The notes: generated by a model from the letters alone, not told the origin. A stretch of DNA of 64,000 bases from Pseudomonas jessenii (GCF_002236115.1 NZ_NIWT01000001.1:434001-498000); one strand, 5' to 3'. Shown: positions 43,934-54,354, counted from the stretch's first letter. Program-made: numbers and translations.

Positions 43934-45598
43934 ATGCGCGATTACTTGTCTGCTACTTCTCAGTTCAATTATCAGCACACCGTCGATGCCGCGCTCGCGG
44001 GCGACTTGACGGCCCTCAACGCCTGTGTCGAATGCTGTGACCGGCATGCCTTGCCGGGTCGCATCGCGCTGTTCTGGGAAGGACGCGATGGCGCTGGTGC
44101 TTCGTACACCTTCACCGACTTGCAGGACAAGGCCGCGCGTTTCGCCAACTACCTGCTGGCCCAAGGCGTGAAGAAAGGCGACAAGGTCGCCGGCCTGTTG
44201 CCCCGCAATATCGAACTGTTGATCACCGTGTTCGCCACCTGGCGCATCGGCGCAGTGTATCAACCGCTGTTTACCGCATTCGGCCCCAAGGCCATCGAGC
44301 ACCGCCTGGGCAGCTCTGGCGCCAAAGTGGTGGTGACCGATGCAGTGAACCGGCCGAAACTCGCCGAAGTCGCCGATTGCCCGACCATCGTGACTGTCAC
44401 CGGTGCCAAAGGGCAGGGCCTGGTGCATGGCGATTTCAGTTTCTGGGCCGAACTGGCCAACTATTCCGCCGACTGTGAACCGGTGCTGCTGACCGGCGAA
44501 GATCCGTTCCTGCTGATGTTCACCTCGGGCACCACCGGCCCGTCGAAAGCGCTGTCGGTGCCACTCAAGGCCATCGTAGCGTTCCAGAGCTACACCCGCG
44601 ATGCGGTGGATCTGCGCCCGGAAGACGCCTTCTGGAACGTCGCCGACCCGGGCTGGGCCTACGGCATTTATTTCGGTGTCACGGGGCCGATGTCCATGGG
44701 CCATCCGATCACCTTTTACGATGGCCCGTTCACCCTCGAAAGCACCTGCCGGGTGATCAACAAATACGGGATCACCAACCTCACCGGTTCGCCCACGGCC
44801 TACCGCTTGCTGATTGCCGGCGGCGATGAATTCGCCAAGTCGATCAAGGGCAAGCTGCGTATCGTCAGCAGCGCCGGCGAGCCGCTGAACCCGGAAGTGA
44901 TCCGATGGTTCGCCGATAACCTCGACGTGGTCATCCACGACCACTACGGCCAGACCGAACTGGGCATGGTGCTGTGCAACCACCACGGCCTGGAGCACCC
45001 GATTCACATGGGCGCCGCCGGTTTTGCCTCGCCGGGCCACCGCATTGTGGTGCTGGATGACGAGTACAAGGAACTCGGCGTTGGGCAGCCGGGCATCCTG
45101 GCTATCGACCGCAGCCAGTCGCCGATGTGCTGGTTCGCCGGCTACGAAGGCGGGCCGACCAAGGCCTTTGTCGGCAACTACTACTTGAGTGGCGACACCG
45201 TGGAGTGGAACCCGGACGGCAGCATCAGCTTCGTCGGTCGCAGTGATGACGTGATCACCACCTCCGGCTACCGGGTAGGTCCCTTCGACGTGGAAAGTGC
45301 GCTGATCGAACACCCGGCCGTGGTCGAGGCCGCCGTGGTCGGCAAGCCAGATCCGGAGCGCACCGAACTGGTCAAGGCGTTCGTCGTGCTCAGCCCGCAA
45401 TACCGCGCCGCCTCCGAGTTGGCTGAAGAGCTGCGCCAGCACGTGCGCAAGCGTCTGGCGGCGCACTCGTATCCCCGTGAAATCGAATTTGTCAGCGAAT
45501 TGCCGAAAACCCCCAGCGGCAAATTGCAGCGCTTTATCTTGCGCAACCAGGAAATCGCCAAGGCTCAAGAGGCCACGGCGAAGAACCTTCCAGCTTGA
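43934..45598 (+). CDS. Acyl-CoA synthetase (AMP-forming)
   Basis: A 554-residue ANL-family ligase. The P-loop motif [16 protein letters not shown], the adenylate motif [11 protein letters not shown], the [20 protein letters not shown] hinge region, and the C-terminal lysine in [11 protein letters not shown] are all present. It activates a short or branched acid with CoA. The gene order ligase / SDR / thiolase / acyl-CoA dehydrogenase / enoyl-CoA hydratase is that of P. putida PP_2213-PP_2217, linked with isoleucine and short-branched-acid use, so 2-methylbutyrate-type acids are the likely substrate (inference). First gene of the operon, 13 bases before the SDR start. Confidence 0.87.
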   Translation: MRDYLSATSQFNYQHTVDAALAGDLTALNACVECCDRHALPGRIALFWEGRDGAGASYTFTDLQDKAARFANYLLAQGVKKGDKVAGLLPRNIELLITVFATWRIGAVYQPLFTAFGPKAIEHRLGSSGAKVVVTDAVNRPKLAEVADCPTIVTVTGAKGQGLVHGDFSFWAELANYSADCEPVLLTGEDPFLLMFTSGTTGPSKALSVPLKAIVAFQSYTRDAVDLRPEDAFWNVADPGWAYGIYFGVTGPMSMGHPITFYDGPFTLESTCRVINKYGITNLTGSPTAYRLLIAGGDEFAKSIKGKLRIVSSAGEPLNPEVIRWFADNLDVVIHDHYGQTELGMVLCNHHGLEHPIHMGAAGFASPGHRIVVLDDEYKELGVGQPGILAIDRSQSPMCWFAGYEGGPTKAFVGNYYLSGDTVEWNPDGSISFVGRSDDVITTSGYRVGPFDVESALIEHPAVVEAAVVGKPDPERTELVKAFVVLSPQYRAASELAEELRQHVRKRLAAHSYPREIEFVSELPKTPSGKLQRFILRNQEIAKAQEATAKNLPA

Positions 45599-45611
45599 AT
45601 CCAGGGAAATA

Positions 45612-46376
45612 ATGATGCAGATCCAGAACAAGATTTTTATCGTCACCGGTGGCGCTTCCGGCCTCGGTGCCGCCACCGCCGAGGTGCTGGTCGCCGCTGG
45701 CGCCAAAGTGATGCTGGTGGACATGAACGCCGAAGCCGTTGCAGCCCAGGCCCAGCGCCTTGGTGCACAAAGCGTGGTGGCGGACATCAGCAACGAAGCA
45801 GCGGCCGAAGCTGCCGTGCAGGCGACTGTCAAGGCCTTTGGCGGCCTCAATGGCCTGGTCAATTGCGCCGGCATCGTGCGTGGCGAGAAGATTCTCGGCA
45901 AGACAGGTCCGCATGCACTGGCCAGTTTCAGCCAGGTGATCAACGTCAACCTGATCGGCAGCTTCAACATGCTGCGCCTTGCGGCCGCGGCGATTGCCGA
46001 GACCGAAGCGGATGCCGATGGCGAGCGCGGCGTGATCATCAACACCGCGTCTGCCGCGGCTTACGACGGCCAGATCGGCCAGGCGGCTTACTCGGCGTCC
46101 AAGGGCGCGATTGTCAGCCTGACCTTGCCGGCGGCCCGTGAGCTGGCGCGCTTCGGCATTCGTGTCATGACGATCGCCCCCGGCATCTTCGAGACGCCGA
46201 TGATGGCCGGCATGACCCAGGAAGTCCGCGATTCCCTGGCCGCTGGCGTGCCATTCCCGCCGCGTTTGGGCAAACCGGGCGAGTATGCCGGGCTGGTCAA
46301 GCATATTATTGAAAACTGCATGCTCAATGGCGAGGTGATCCGTCTCGACGGTGCCTTGCGCATGGCCGCCAAGTAA
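45612..46376 (+). CDS. 3-hydroxyacyl-CoA dehydrogenase, SDR type II
   Basis: A 254-residue short-chain dehydrogenase. The NAD-binding [15 protein letters not shown], the NCAGIV segment, the catalytic Ser in [15 protein letters not shown], and YSASKGA with the catalytic Tyr and Lys are in place. It resembles human HSD17B10, which oxidises 2-methyl-3-hydroxybutyryl-CoA to 2-methylacetoacetyl-CoA in isoleucine breakdown. The ATG at 45612 follows AGGGAA; a second ATG at 45615 is equally possible. It lies between ligase and thiolase genes, as expected for this step. Confidence 0.87.
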   Translation: MMQIQNKIFIVTGGASGLGAATAEVLVAAGAKVMLVDMNAEAVAAQAQRLGAQSVVADISNEAAAEAAVQATVKAFGGLNGLVNCAGIVRGEKILGKTGPHALASFSQVINVNLIGSFNMLRLAAAAIAETEADADGERGVIINTASAAAYDGQIGQAAYSASKGAIVSLTLPAARELARFGIRVMTIAPGIFETPMMAGMTQEVRDSLAAGVPFPPRLGKPGEYAGLVKHIIENCMLNGEVIRLDGALRMAAK

Positions 46377-46388
46377 GGAGGATTTGTC

Positions 46389-47582
46389 ATGACAATGTCC
46401 AACGATCCAATTGTTATCGTCAGCGCCGTCCGCACCCCGATGGGCGGTTTCCAGGGCGAACTGAAAAGCCTGACCGCACCGCAACTCGGTGCGGCCGCCA
46501 TCAAGGCCGCCGTCGAACGTGCCGGTGTTGCCAGTGATAGCGTCGACGAAGTGCTGTTCGGTTGCGTGCTGCCGGCAGGCCTTGGCCAGGCCCCTGCGCG
46601 TCAGGCGGCGCTAGGCGCGGGGCTGGATAAATCGACCCGCTGCACCACCCTGAACAAGATGTGCGGCTCCGGCATGGAAGCGGCGATTCTGGCCCACGAC
46701 ATGCTGCTGGCGGGCAGTGCCGATGTGGTGGTTGCCGGTGGCATGGAAAGCATGTCCAACGCGCCTTACCTGCTGGATCGCGCCCGTGCCGGATACCGCA
46801 TGGGCCATGGTCGAGTGCAGGACTCGATGTTCCTGGACGGCCTCGAAGACGCCTACGACAAGGGCCGCCTGATGGGCACCTTCGCCGAAGACTGCGCCGA
46901 AACCAACAGCTTCAGCCGTGAAGCCCAGGACGCGTTTGCCATTGCCTCGACCACTCGCGCGCAACAGGCGATCAAGGACGGCAGCTTCAAGGCCGAAATC
47001 GTGCCGCTGACTGTGACGGTCGGCAAAGAGCAGGTGGTGATCAGCAACGACGAGCAGCCGCCAAAGGCCAGGCTGGACAAGATTGCTTCGCTGAAGCCGG
47101 CGTTCCGCGAAGGCGGTACGGTGACGGCAGCGAACTCCAGTTCGATCTCCGACGGTGCCGCCGCGCTGGTGCTGATGCGCCAGTCCCAGGCACAGAAACA
47201 AGGCCTGAAACCCTTGGCGGTGATTCATGGCCACGCTGCGTTCGCCGACACCCCGGGCCTGTTCCCGGTGGCACCGATTGGTGCAATCAAGAAGTTGATG
47301 AAGAAAACCGGCTGGTCGCTCAATGACGTGGATCTGGTGGAAGTCAACGAAGCCTTCGCCGTGGTCGGCATGGCCGCGATGACTCATCTGGAAATCCCTC
47401 ACGAGAAACTCAACGTGCACGGCGGTGCTTGCGCCCTCGGGCACCCGATCGGTGCGTCCGGTGCGCGGATTCTGGTGACTCTGCTTTCGGCCCTGCGCCA
47501 GAAAGGCTTGAAGCGTGGTGTTGCGGCGATTTGTATCGGCGGCGGTGAAGCGACGGCCATGGCCGTGGAATGCCTCTACTGA
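46389..47582 (+). CDS. Acetyl-CoA acetyltransferase (thiolase)
   Basis: A 397-residue thiolase. The active Cys92 lies in TLNKMCGSGMEAA, the histidine in GGACALGHPIGASG and the second cysteine in AAICIGGGEA. It would cleave 2-methylacetoacetyl-CoA (or acetoacetyl-CoA) to acetyl-CoA and an acyl-CoA. AAGGAGGA, seven bases before the ATG at 46389, is a very strong ribosome site. Third gene of the operon; a REPIN separates it from the acyl-CoA dehydrogenase gene. Confidence 0.9.
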   Translation: MTMSNDPIVIVSAVRTPMGGFQGELKSLTAPQLGAAAIKAAVERAGVASDSVDEVLFGCVLPAGLGQAPARQAALGAGLDKSTRCTTLNKMCGSGMEAAILAHDMLLAGSADVVVAGGMESMSNAPYLLDRARAGYRMGHGRVQDSMFLDGLEDAYDKGRLMGTFAEDCAETNSFSREAQDAFAIASTTRAQQAIKDGSFKAEIVPLTVTVGKEQVVISNDEQPPKARLDKIASLKPAFREGGTVTAANSSSISDGAAALVLMRQSQAQKQGLKPLAVIHGHAAFADTPGLFPVAPIGAIKKLMKKTGWSLNDVDLVEVNEAFAVVGMAAMTHLEIPHEKLNVHGGACALGHPIGASGARILVTLLSALRQKGLKRGVAAICIGGGEATAMAVECLY

Positions 47583-47595
47583 GGCCAACACCAAT

Positions 47596-47691
47596 CCCTG
47601 TGGGAGCGAGCTTGCTCGCGATAGCGGTGGGTCAGATAGCAATAAAGTTGACTGACACGGCCCCATCGCGAGCAAGCTCGCTCCCACAGGG
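47596..47691. repeat. REPIN inside the acyl-CoA operon
   Basis: A well-conserved inverted REP pair in the 140-base gap between thiolase and acyl-CoA dehydrogenase genes. It could stabilise the upstream message or reduce downstream expression. Confidence 0.92.
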
Positions 47692-47722
47692 TTTCGCATT
47701 TAGCTTGATTTAAGGATTCACC

Positions 47723-48850
47723 ATGATCCCCAATGACGACCAACAACAAATCCGTGACATGGCCCGGGACTTTGCCCAGGAACGGCTGAAGCCCTTCGCT
47801 GCCGAGTGGGACCGCGAGCACCGTTTTCCTAAGGAAGCCATCGGCGAAATGGCCGGGCTGGGCTTCTTCGGCATGCTGGTGCCGGAGCAGTGGGGCGGAT
47901 GCGACACCGGTTACCTGGCCTATGCCATGGCGCTGGAAGAAATCGCCGCCGGCGATGGCGCCTGCTCGACCATCATGAGCGTGCACAACTCCGTGGGTTG
48001 CGTACCGATCCTCAACTACGGCACCGATGAGCAGAAAGAGCGCTTCCTCAAACCGCTGGCCAGCGGTGCGATGCTCGGTGCCTTTGCGCTGACCGAGCCC
48101 CAGGCCGGTTCCGACGCCAGCGGCCTGAAAACCCGTGCGCGCCTGGAAGGCGATCATTATGTGCTCAACGGCTGCAAGCAGTTCATCACCTCCGGGCAGA
48201 ATGCCGGGGTGGTGATCGTGTTTGCGGTGACCGATCCGAGTGCCGGCAAACGTGGCATCAGCGCCTTTATAGTGCCGACCGATTCGCCGGGTTACAAAGT
48301 CGCGCGGGTTGAAGACAAACTCGGCCAGCATGCGTCCGACACCTGCCAGATCCTCTTCGAAGACGTGAAGGTGCCGCTGGCCAATCGCTTGGGCGAGGAG
48401 GGCGAAGGCTACAGAATTGCCCTGGCCAACCTTGAAGGCGGCCGCGTCGGCATCGCTTCGCAATCGGTGGGCATGGCCCGTGCCGCGTTCGAAGCGGCGC
48501 GCGATTACGCCCGTGAGCGCGAGAGCTTCGGCAAGCCGATCATCGAGCACCAGGCCGTGGCGTTCCGCCTGGCGGACATGGCGACCCAGATCGCCGTGGC
48601 GCGGCAAATGGTGCACTACGCCGCCGCTCTGCGTGACAGTGGCAAACCGGCCCTGGTCGAAGCGTCGATGGCCAAGTTGTTCGCCTCGGAAATGGCCGAG
48701 AAGGTATGCTCCTCGGCGCTGCAAACCCTGGGTGGTTACGGTTACCTCAACGATTTCCCGCTGGAACGGATCTACCGCGACGTGCGGGTCTGCCAGATCT
48801 ACGAAGGCACCAGCGATATTCAACGCATGGTCATTTCGCGCAATTTATAA
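47723..48850 (+). CDS. Short/branched-chain acyl-CoA dehydrogenase
   Basis: A 375-residue FAD enzyme of the acyl-CoA dehydrogenase family. Flavin- and substrate-contact segments [18 protein letters not shown] and [20 protein letters not shown] are visible, as is the catalytic glutamate in [13 protein letters not shown] near the C-terminus. In this operon it would oxidise 2-methylbutyryl-CoA or butyryl-CoA. It precedes the enoyl-CoA hydratase gene by 13 bases. Confidence 0.9.
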   Translation: MIPNDDQQQIRDMARDFAQERLKPFAAEWDREHRFPKEAIGEMAGLGFFGMLVPEQWGGCDTGYLAYAMALEEIAAGDGACSTIMSVHNSVGCVPILNYGTDEQKERFLKPLASGAMLGAFALTEPQAGSDASGLKTRARLEGDHYVLNGCKQFITSGQNAGVVIVFAVTDPSAGKRGISAFIVPTDSPGYKVARVEDKLGQHASDTCQILFEDVKVPLANRLGEEGEGYRIALANLEGGRVGIASQSVGMARAAFEAARDYARERESFGKPIIEHQAVAFRLADMATQIAVARQMVHYAAALRDSGKPALVEASMAKLFASEMAEKVCSSALQTLGGYGYLNDFPLERIYRDVRVCQIYEGTSDIQRMVISRNL

Positions 48851-48863
48851 GAAGGAGTCCCCT

Positions 48864-49637
48864 GTGAGCTACGAAACGATTTTGCTGGAAACCCACGGCC
48901 GCGTTGGCCTGATCACCCTCAACCGTCCACAAGCGCTGAATGCGTTGAACGCGCAGATCGTCAGCGAACTGAACCAGGCCCTCGACGGCTTCGAGGCTGA
49001 CTCGAACATCGGCTGTATCGTCCTGACCGGTTCGAAAAAAGCCTTCGCCGCCGGTGCCGACATCAAGGAAATGGCGGAGCTGACCTATCCGCAGATCTAC
49101 ATCGACGACCTGTTCAGCGACAGCGATCGTGTGGCCAACCGCCGCAAGCCGATCATCGCGGCGGTCAACGGTTTCGCCCTGGGCGGCGGCTGTGAGCTGG
49201 CGTTGATGTGCGATTTCATCCTGGCCGGTGACAACGCCAGATTCGGCCAGCCGGAAATCAACCTCGGCGTGTTGCCGGGCATGGGCGGCACCCAGCGCCT
49301 GACCCGCGCCGTGGGCAAGGCCAAGGCCATGGAAATGTGCCTGAGCGGCCGCTTGATCGATGCCGTGGAAGCGGAACGTTGCGGCATCGTGGCGCGTATC
49401 GTGCCGAGCGATGAGCTGCTGGATGAAGCGCTGAAAGTCGCGGCATTGATCGCTAAAAAATCGTTGCCGATTGCGATGATGGTCAAGGAAAGCGTCAACC
49501 GTGCCTTTGAAGTGAGCCTGGCCGAAGGCGTGCGCTTTGAGCGTCGGGTGTTCCATGCGGCGTTTGCGACGCAGGATCAGAAGGAAGGGATGGCGGCGTT
49601 CATTGCCAAGCGTGAGGCTGAGTTCCAAGGTAAGTAA
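48864..49637 (+). CDS. Enoyl-CoA hydratase
   Basis: A 257-residue crotonase. The oxyanion-hole segments [14 protein letters not shown] and [15 protein letters not shown] carry the first catalytic glutamate; the second is in [20 protein letters not shown]. It hydrates the enoyl-CoA made by the neighbouring dehydrogenase. The start is GTG at 48864 with AAGGAG eight bases upstream; the longer open frame to 48417 is antisense-like overlap with the dehydrogenase gene. Last gene of the plus-strand operon. Confidence 0.88.
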   Translation: MSYETILLETHGRVGLITLNRPQALNALNAQIVSELNQALDGFEADSNIGCIVLTGSKKAFAAGADIKEMAELTYPQIYIDDLFSDSDRVANRRKPIIAAVNGFALGGGCELALMCDFILAGDNARFGQPEINLGVLPGMGGTQRLTRAVGKAKAMEMCLSGRLIDAVEAERCGIVARIVPSDELLDEALKVAALIAKKSLPIAMMVKESVNRAFEVSLAEGVRFERRVFHAAFATQDQKEGMAAFIAKREAEFQGK

Positions 49638-49652
49638 AGTAGCGGTCTTTCG

Positions 49653-49811
49653 GCCTCATCGCGAGCAGGCTCGCTCCCACATTGGATCTCAGCGTTTATG
49701 AGATCCCCTTGTAGGAGCGAGCCTGCTCGCGAAAAACCTGAGGGCACCGGGTTGATTCAGGTACCCCGCGTCATCGTTGGCCACCATCGCGAGCGAGCTC
49801 GCTCCTACAGG
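49653..49811. repeat. REP cluster between convergent acyl-CoA operons
   Basis: Three REP cores (about 49657-49680, 49710-49732 and 49784-49810) fill the gap between the enoyl-CoA hydratase gene and the convergent acyl-CoA dehydrogenase gene. The third, unpaired core has the CGAGCGAGCTCGCTCC variant. Confidence 0.88.
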
Positions 49812-49820
49812 TACAGGGCA

Positions 49821-50972
49821 TCAAATCAGGTAGTTCTTCAGCTCGCGGGCAATCACCATCCGCTGAATTTCGCTCGACCCTTCGTAGATCTGCGTGATCC
49901 GCGCATCCCGGTAGTACTTCTCCACCGGATAGTCTTCCAGATACCCGTAGCCGCCATGAATCTGAATCGCGGACGAGCAGACCTTTTCCGCCATTTCCGA
50001 CGCAAACAGCTTGGCTTGTGACGCCTCCGACAGACAGGGCTTGCCGGCCGTGCGCAGGCGTGCGGCATGCAGGATCATCAGTCGCGCGGCGTTCAACTGC
50101 ATGTGCATGTCGGCCAGCAGGTTGGCGATGCTCTGGTGTTCATTGATCGTTTTGCCAAACTGCACACGATCACGGGAATAAGCCAGTGCCGCTTCAAACG
50201 CTGCGCGGGCGATGCCCAGTGCCTGGGCGGCGATGCCGATGCGGCCGCCTTCGAGGTTGGACAAGGCGATGGCCAGGCCCTTGCCGCGTTCGCCCAGCAA
50301 ATTGGCTTCGGGGATGGTGCAGTTGTTCAGGGTCACCGCGCAGGTGTCGGAAGCACGGATGCCCATCTTGTGTTCGGTGCGGTCGACGATAAAACCGGCG
50401 GTGTCGGTCGGTACCAGGAACGCCGAAATGCCACGTTTGCCCAGGTCCGGATCGGTCACGGCAAACACAATCGCCAGTTTGGCGCGCTTGCCGTTGCTGA
50501 CGAATTGTTTGGCGCCATTGATCACCCACTGGCCGTCGCGCAGTTCGGCGCGGGTGCGCAGGTTGTGCGCCTCGGAACCGGCCTGGGGTTCGGTCAGGCA
50601 GAAACAGCCGATGACCTGGCCGCTGGCAAGGTCCGCCAGCCAGGTCTGCTTCTGTTCTTCACTGCCGTAGTTGAGCACCGGCCCACAGCCCACGGAGTTG
50701 TGGATGCTCATGAAGGCGCCGGTAGCACCGTCGCCGGCGGAAATTTCTTCTACCGCCAGTGCATAGGCCACATAGTCGACATAGGTGCCGCCCCATTCCT
50801 CGGGGACCACCATGCCCAGCAAGCCCAGTTCGCCCATTTTCGCCACCAGACCGTCATCGATCCAGCCGGCCTTTTCCCAGGCCTGGGCATGGGGCGCGAT
50901 TTCGCCGCGGGCAAAATCCCGGGCCATGTCGCGGATCATGACTTGTTCTTCACTCAATTCGATATCGTGCAT
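49821..50972 (-). CDS. Acyl-CoA dehydrogenase (isobutyryl-CoA type)
   Basis: A 383-residue FAD-dependent acyl-CoA dehydrogenase. The [20 protein letters not shown] and [20 protein letters not shown] segments and the catalytic glutamate in [14 protein letters not shown] are present. It is encoded three bases after the 3-hydroxyisobutyryl-CoA hydrolase gene, the pairing seen in valine breakdown, so isobutyryl-CoA is the likely substrate (inference). It has the same enzyme type as the 47723 gene but differs clearly in sequence, so this is not a recent duplicate. Confidence 0.88.
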   Translation of the reverse strand: MHDIELSEEQVMIRDMARDFARGEIAPHAQAWEKAGWIDDGLVAKMGELGLLGMVVPEEWGGTYVDYVAYALAVEEISAGDGATGAFMSIHNSVGCGPVLNYGSEEQKQTWLADLASGQVIGCFCLTEPQAGSEAHNLRTRAELRDGQWVINGAKQFVSNGKRAKLAIVFAVTDPDLGKRGISAFLVPTDTAGFIVDRTEHKMGIRASDTCAVTLNNCTIPEANLLGERGKGLAIALSNLEGGRIGIAAQALGIARAAFEAALAYSRDRVQFGKTINEHQSIANLLADMHMQLNAARLMILHAARLRTAGKPCLSEASQAKLFASEMAEKVCSSAIQIHGGYGYLEDYPVEKYYRDARITQIYEGSSEIQRMVIARELKNYLI

Positions 50973-50975
50973 GGC

Positions 50976-52082
50976 TCAGCTCTCGCTCCGGTCAAACTCG
51001 CTGAAGAAGCTCGCCACGTGTTCGGCGTCCAGTGCCTGGAGGGTGGGCGGGTTCCAGCGCGGTGTCTTGTCTTTGTCGATCAGCAAGGCGCGCACGCCTT
51101 CGATCAGGTCGCCGCGCTCGAACCACTGACGGTCCAGGTGCAGCTCAAGGGCGAAACATTGTTCAAGGGGCAGCTCGCGTCCGCGACGGAGCATTTCCAG
51201 GGTCACGGCCATGGCCAGCGGCGAGCGGGTTTCCAGCAGGTCGGCGGTGGTGACGGCCCACTCATGGCTGTCGGCGACCGTTACCTGGCGTAGTTGTTCC
51301 ACAATACTCGGCACATCGGGTTGGGCGAAGAAGTGGTCGATGGCCGGGCGCAAATTCGCCAGTGGCGCATCGGGCAGTTGCTGCACGGCGAATTTCGCCA
51401 GCAGGCCTTGCAGGTCCTTGAGCGGCGTATCGTGCCATTCGAGCTGGTCGAGTTTTTCGTCCAGGACGCCAAGCTTGTCGCTTTCCAGGTACCAGTCGGC
51501 CAGGCCGCAATACAGCGCATCGGCGGCGCGAATCTGCACGCCGCTGACGCCGAGGTAAATCCCCAGTTCACCGGGGATGCGCGACAGGAAGTAACTGCCG
51601 CCGACGTCCGGGAAATAACCGATGCCGACTTCCGGCATGGCCAGGCGGCTTTTCTCTGTGACCAGGCGCAGGTCTGCGCCTTGCACCAGGCCCATGCCAC
51701 CGCCGAGGACAAAACCGTCCATCAGGGCCAGCACCGGTTTGCGGTAGTGGTGGATCGCGAGGTCGAGGGCGTATTCCTCGACAAAGAAATCTTCGTGCAG
51801 GGTGTCGCCGCTTTTGAAGCTGTCATGCAGCGAGCGAATGTCGCCGCCGGCGCAGAAGGCTTTTTCCCCGGCACCGCGCAAGACCACGGCATGGACTTGC
51901 GAATCCTGGGCCCAGGCGTCGAGCTGGCGGTGCAGGTTGCGCACCATGTCCAGGGTGAGGGCATTGAGGCCGGCGGGGCGGTTGAGGGTCAGGTGACCAA
52001 TGTGGTTGCGAACCTCGGCCAGCACTTCGTTTTGCATGGCATCCATGGACTGAGTCCCGGGAGAAAAAACCTGAGCAGTCAT
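50976..52082 (-). CDS. 3-hydroxyisobutyryl-CoA hydrolase
   Basis: A 368-residue crotonase-fold protein, much longer than hydratases (about 260) and with the HIBCH features: KAFCAGGDIRSLHDSFKSGD, GFVLGGGMGLVQGADLRLVT, MPEVGIGYFPDVGGSYFLSR with catalytic Glu and Asp, and a C-terminal extension ending near PRWNPPTLQALD. It releases 3-hydroxyisobutyrate from its CoA ester in valine catabolism. The ATG at 52082 follows GGGAG; an in-frame start at 52115 is less supported. First gene of the two-gene minus-strand operon. Confidence 0.87.
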   Translation of the reverse strand: MTAQVFSPGTQSMDAMQNEVLAEVRNHIGHLTLNRPAGLNALTLDMVRNLHRQLDAWAQDSQVHAVVLRGAGEKAFCAGGDIRSLHDSFKSGDTLHEDFFVEEYALDLAIHHYRKPVLALMDGFVLGGGMGLVQGADLRLVTEKSRLAMPEVGIGYFPDVGGSYFLSRIPGELGIYLGVSGVQIRAADALYCGLADWYLESDKLGVLDEKLDQLEWHDTPLKDLQGLLAKFAVQQLPDAPLANLRPAIDHFFAQPDVPSIVEQLRQVTVADSHEWAVTTADLLETRSPLAMAVTLEMLRRGRELPLEQCFALELHLDRQWFERGDLIEGVRALLIDKDKTPRWNPPTLQALDAEHVASFFSEFDRSES

Positions 52083-52118
52083 CACTAACTCCCTGCTTTT
52101 ATTGTTCTTTATCAAGAT

Positions 52119-52161
52119 GCTCGCGCGCGAGCGATGGCGGATCGTATCAGTGCAAATTTGC
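52119..52161. promoter_or_regulatory. Two palindromes upstream of the hydrolase operon
   Basis: GCTCGCGCGCGAGC (52119-52132) and GCAAATTTGC (52152-52161) are perfect palindromes in the 164-base gap between the valine-type operon and the end of the LysR gene. A related TGCATTTTTGCA lies at 52194-52205. They may be operators; no binding protein can be named. Confidence 0.4.
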
Positions 52162-52246
52162 CTTGTACAACCCGGATAAGTGCAGGTTATCTGTGCATTT
52201 TTGCATGACAGTGTCCGGTATTGTTACAGCGTAGACCACGACGTAG

Positions 52247-53140
52247 TCAGGCAAACGCCGCGAGCAGATCCTCTTCGAATGCCTTTTGTGCATCGCCGGC
52301 CACTTGCGCCCGGTGCCGGGCCAGATGAAAAGCGACATCGAAACTCATGTCGCCTCGACGCACGGCCCTGAGCAAACCCTTGTTTTCCCAGGCATGGGCG
52401 AAGTGGCTGGGCAAATAACCGACATGTTTGCCGGAAAGGATAAAGGCGAGGGTGCCTTCGACTTGTTCCGAGCGCGCCGAACACAGCTTGCCCTGGAAGG
52501 GTTCGTCACTGCGCAGGAAACGGTAGGGGTGATCGACCCGGTCGCTGGCCTGCAGATCCTGATCGCAGGGGGCCGGGTTGGTGAACAGCGGATGGCCGGG
52601 GGCGCAATACAGATGCTGGGTTTCAATGAACAATTGGCGGTAGTCAAACGCGCTTTGCACTTGCGAGAAATAGCCGATCGCCAGGTCCAGCCGCTGTTGC
52701 AGTAGCAAGCGCTCCATTTCGCCGGGCATGGCGCTGATCAGTTCGATGCGCACTGACTCGTCCCGCTCACGGAAGCGCCGGATCGCCTCGGCCACCCGTT
52801 GCAGCACCGATTGATCCAGGGCTTCGGACAGACCCAGGCGCACTTCACCGATCAAGCGCCCGGCCACGCCGTTGGATTGATGACGGAAGGCTTCGATGGA
52901 TTCGAACAGGGTGCGTGTGGCGCTGAGGAGTTGTTCGCCCTTGGCGGTGACCTTGAATCCGCCCTTGCCGCGGCTGCACAGGCGATAGCCAAGGCGGGTT
53001 TCCAGCTTGGCCATTTGCTGGCTGATGCTCGACTGGCTCAAGCCCAGCTCACCCTGGGCGGCACTGAAACCGCCGCACTCCACCACGCTGACAAACAGAC
53101 GCAACAATTGCAGGTCCAGATCATGGAGTTGGCCGAGCAT
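52247..53140 (-). CDS. LysR-family regulator (divergent from polyamine genes)
   Basis: A 297-residue LysR regulator starting MLGQLHDLDLQLLRLFVSVV. The helix-turn-helix is GGFSAAQGELGLSQSSISQQ followed by MAKLETRLGYRLCSRG. The effector domain follows from GEVRLGLSEALDQSV. The ATG at 53140 has GGAG upstream; an in-frame TTG just before it is not needed. It faces the polyamine-binding protein gene across 101 bases that contain a good LysR-type palindrome, so it probably controls the binding protein and agmatinase genes. Confidence 0.85.
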   Translation of the reverse strand: MLGQLHDLDLQLLRLFVSVVECGGFSAAQGELGLSQSSISQQMAKLETRLGYRLCSRGKGGFKVTAKGEQLLSATRTLFESIEAFRHQSNGVAGRLIGEVRLGLSEALDQSVLQRVAEAIRRFRERDESVRIELISAMPGEMERLLLQQRLDLAIGYFSQVQSAFDYRQLFIETQHLYCAPGHPLFTNPAPCDQDLQASDRVDHPYRFLRSDEPFQGKLCSARSEQVEGTLAFILSGKHVGYLPSHFAHAWENKGLLRAVRRGDMSFDVAFHLARHRAQVAGDAQKAFEEDLLAAFA

Positions 53141-53162
53141 CAAACATTACTCCGTCATAAAG

Positions 53163-53180
53163 TCAGGTTAATTAACTTGA
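53163..53180. promoter_or_regulatory. Candidate LysR operator
   Basis: TCAGGTTAATTAACTTGA is palindromic at 16 of 18 positions and contains the T-N11-A pattern of LysR sites. It lies midway between the divergent LysR and binding-protein starts. Confidence 0.55.
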
Positions 53181-53241
53181 TATTTCACCAATGTATCCGA
53201 CGACGCATCCTGCAACCACTTCCTCTGGTCAGGTGTTCGTC

Positions 53242-54333
53242 ATGGCTCCCATGTTCAAGCTGTGTTTACCCGCGCTGTTGCTCGCCGTGGCTGTTTCGGC
53301 CCAGGCCGAAGACAAGGTGGTCAATCTGTACAGTTGGGCCGATTACGTGGCCCCCGAAACCCTGCAGCGGTTCGAGCAGGAAACCGGCATCCATGTGCGC
53401 TACGACACCTTCGATTCTTCGGAAGTACTGGAGACCAAGCTGCTCACCGGCGGCAGCGGTTATGACGTGGTGGTGCCGTCCTCCAGTGTGCTGGCCCGGG
53501 GGCTTGCAGCCGGGGCGTTGAAACCGATTCCCCACGAAGGACTCAAGGGTTACGCCAACCTAGATCCGGACTTGCTGGAAAAACTCGCCGCTGTCGATCC
53601 CGGCAACCGCTATGGCGTGCCTTATACCTGGGGCACGCTGGGGTTGGGCATGAACGTCGAGGCGATCAAGCAGCGCTTGCCGGACGTGCCGCTCAATAGC
53701 CTGGACCTGCTGTTCAAACCCGAGTACGCAAGCAAGTTGAAAGACTGCGGCATCGCCATTCTCGACTCGCCCCAGGAGGTGATCGGACTGGCGCTGCATT
53801 ACCTGGGTAAAGATCCCTACAGCACGGACAAGAGTGATCTGTCAGCCGCCGAGGCGTTGCTGCATCAGCTACAGCCGAACGTGCTGTACGTCGCCACCGG
53901 GCGGCAGATCAGCGACCTGGCCAATGGCAGCGTGTGCCTGGCGTTGACCTACAACGGTGACGCGAGCATGGCCGCCGACCAGGCACGCAAGGCCAACAAA
54001 CCCTATGAAATTGCCTACCGGATTCCCAGGGAAGGCACCCTCGTGTGGCAGGACAACCTGGCGATTCCCAAGGACGCGCCGCACCCAGAAGCCGCCCGCG
54101 CCTTTATCGAATTCATGTTGCGTCCCGAGTCCGTTGCGGCACTGACCAACACCTTGTTCTTCGCCACGGCGAACCAGGCCGCCACGCCGCTGGTGGATGA
54201 AGCGGTGCGCACCGATCCGGACATCTACCCGCTGGCCGACGTGCGCGAACGGCTGTACGCCGACCGCAGCATGAACCTCAAGGACATGCGCCTGCGCACG
54301 CGCTTGTGGACCACTTTCCGTAGCCGCCAATAA
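53242..54333 (+). CDS. Polyamine ABC transporter substrate-binding protein (PotF/SpuD type)
   Basis: A 363-residue periplasmic binding protein. From the ATG at 53242 it has a signal peptide (MFKLCLPALLLAVAVSAQAE). The mature start VVNLYSWADYVAPETLQRFE and the segment SGYDVVVPSSSVLARGLAAG are hallmarks of the putrescine/spermidine family; aromatic and acidic ligand residues (YSWADY, WGTLGLG, YNGDAS) are in the usual places. The upstream in-frame start at 53191 is less likely. No permease or ATPase genes are adjacent. It is followed 21 bases later by agmatinase, so import and breakdown of polyamines or agmatine are probably linked. Confidence 0.87.
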   Translation: MAPMFKLCLPALLLAVAVSAQAEDKVVNLYSWADYVAPETLQRFEQETGIHVRYDTFDSSEVLETKLLTGGSGYDVVVPSSSVLARGLAAGALKPIPHEGLKGYANLDPDLLEKLAAVDPGNRYGVPYTWGTLGLGMNVEAIKQRLPDVPLNSLDLLFKPEYASKLKDCGIAILDSPQEVIGLALHYLGKDPYSTDKSDLSAAEALLHQLQPNVLYVATGRQISDLANGSVCLALTYNGDASMAADQARKANKPYEIAYRIPREGTLVWQDNLAIPKDAPHPEAARAFIEFMLRPESVAALTNTLFFATANQAATPLVDEAVRTDPDIYPLADVRERLYADRSMNLKDMRLRTRLWTTFRSRQ

Positions 54334-54354
54334 CTATAAAAGAAGGAGCCTTCA

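Noticed and set aside
43823..46045. 740-residue open frame on the minus strand
   Set aside because: It lies antisense to the acyl-CoA ligase and SDR genes, is rich in His, Arg and Gly, and shows no domain; a product of GC-rich third positions.
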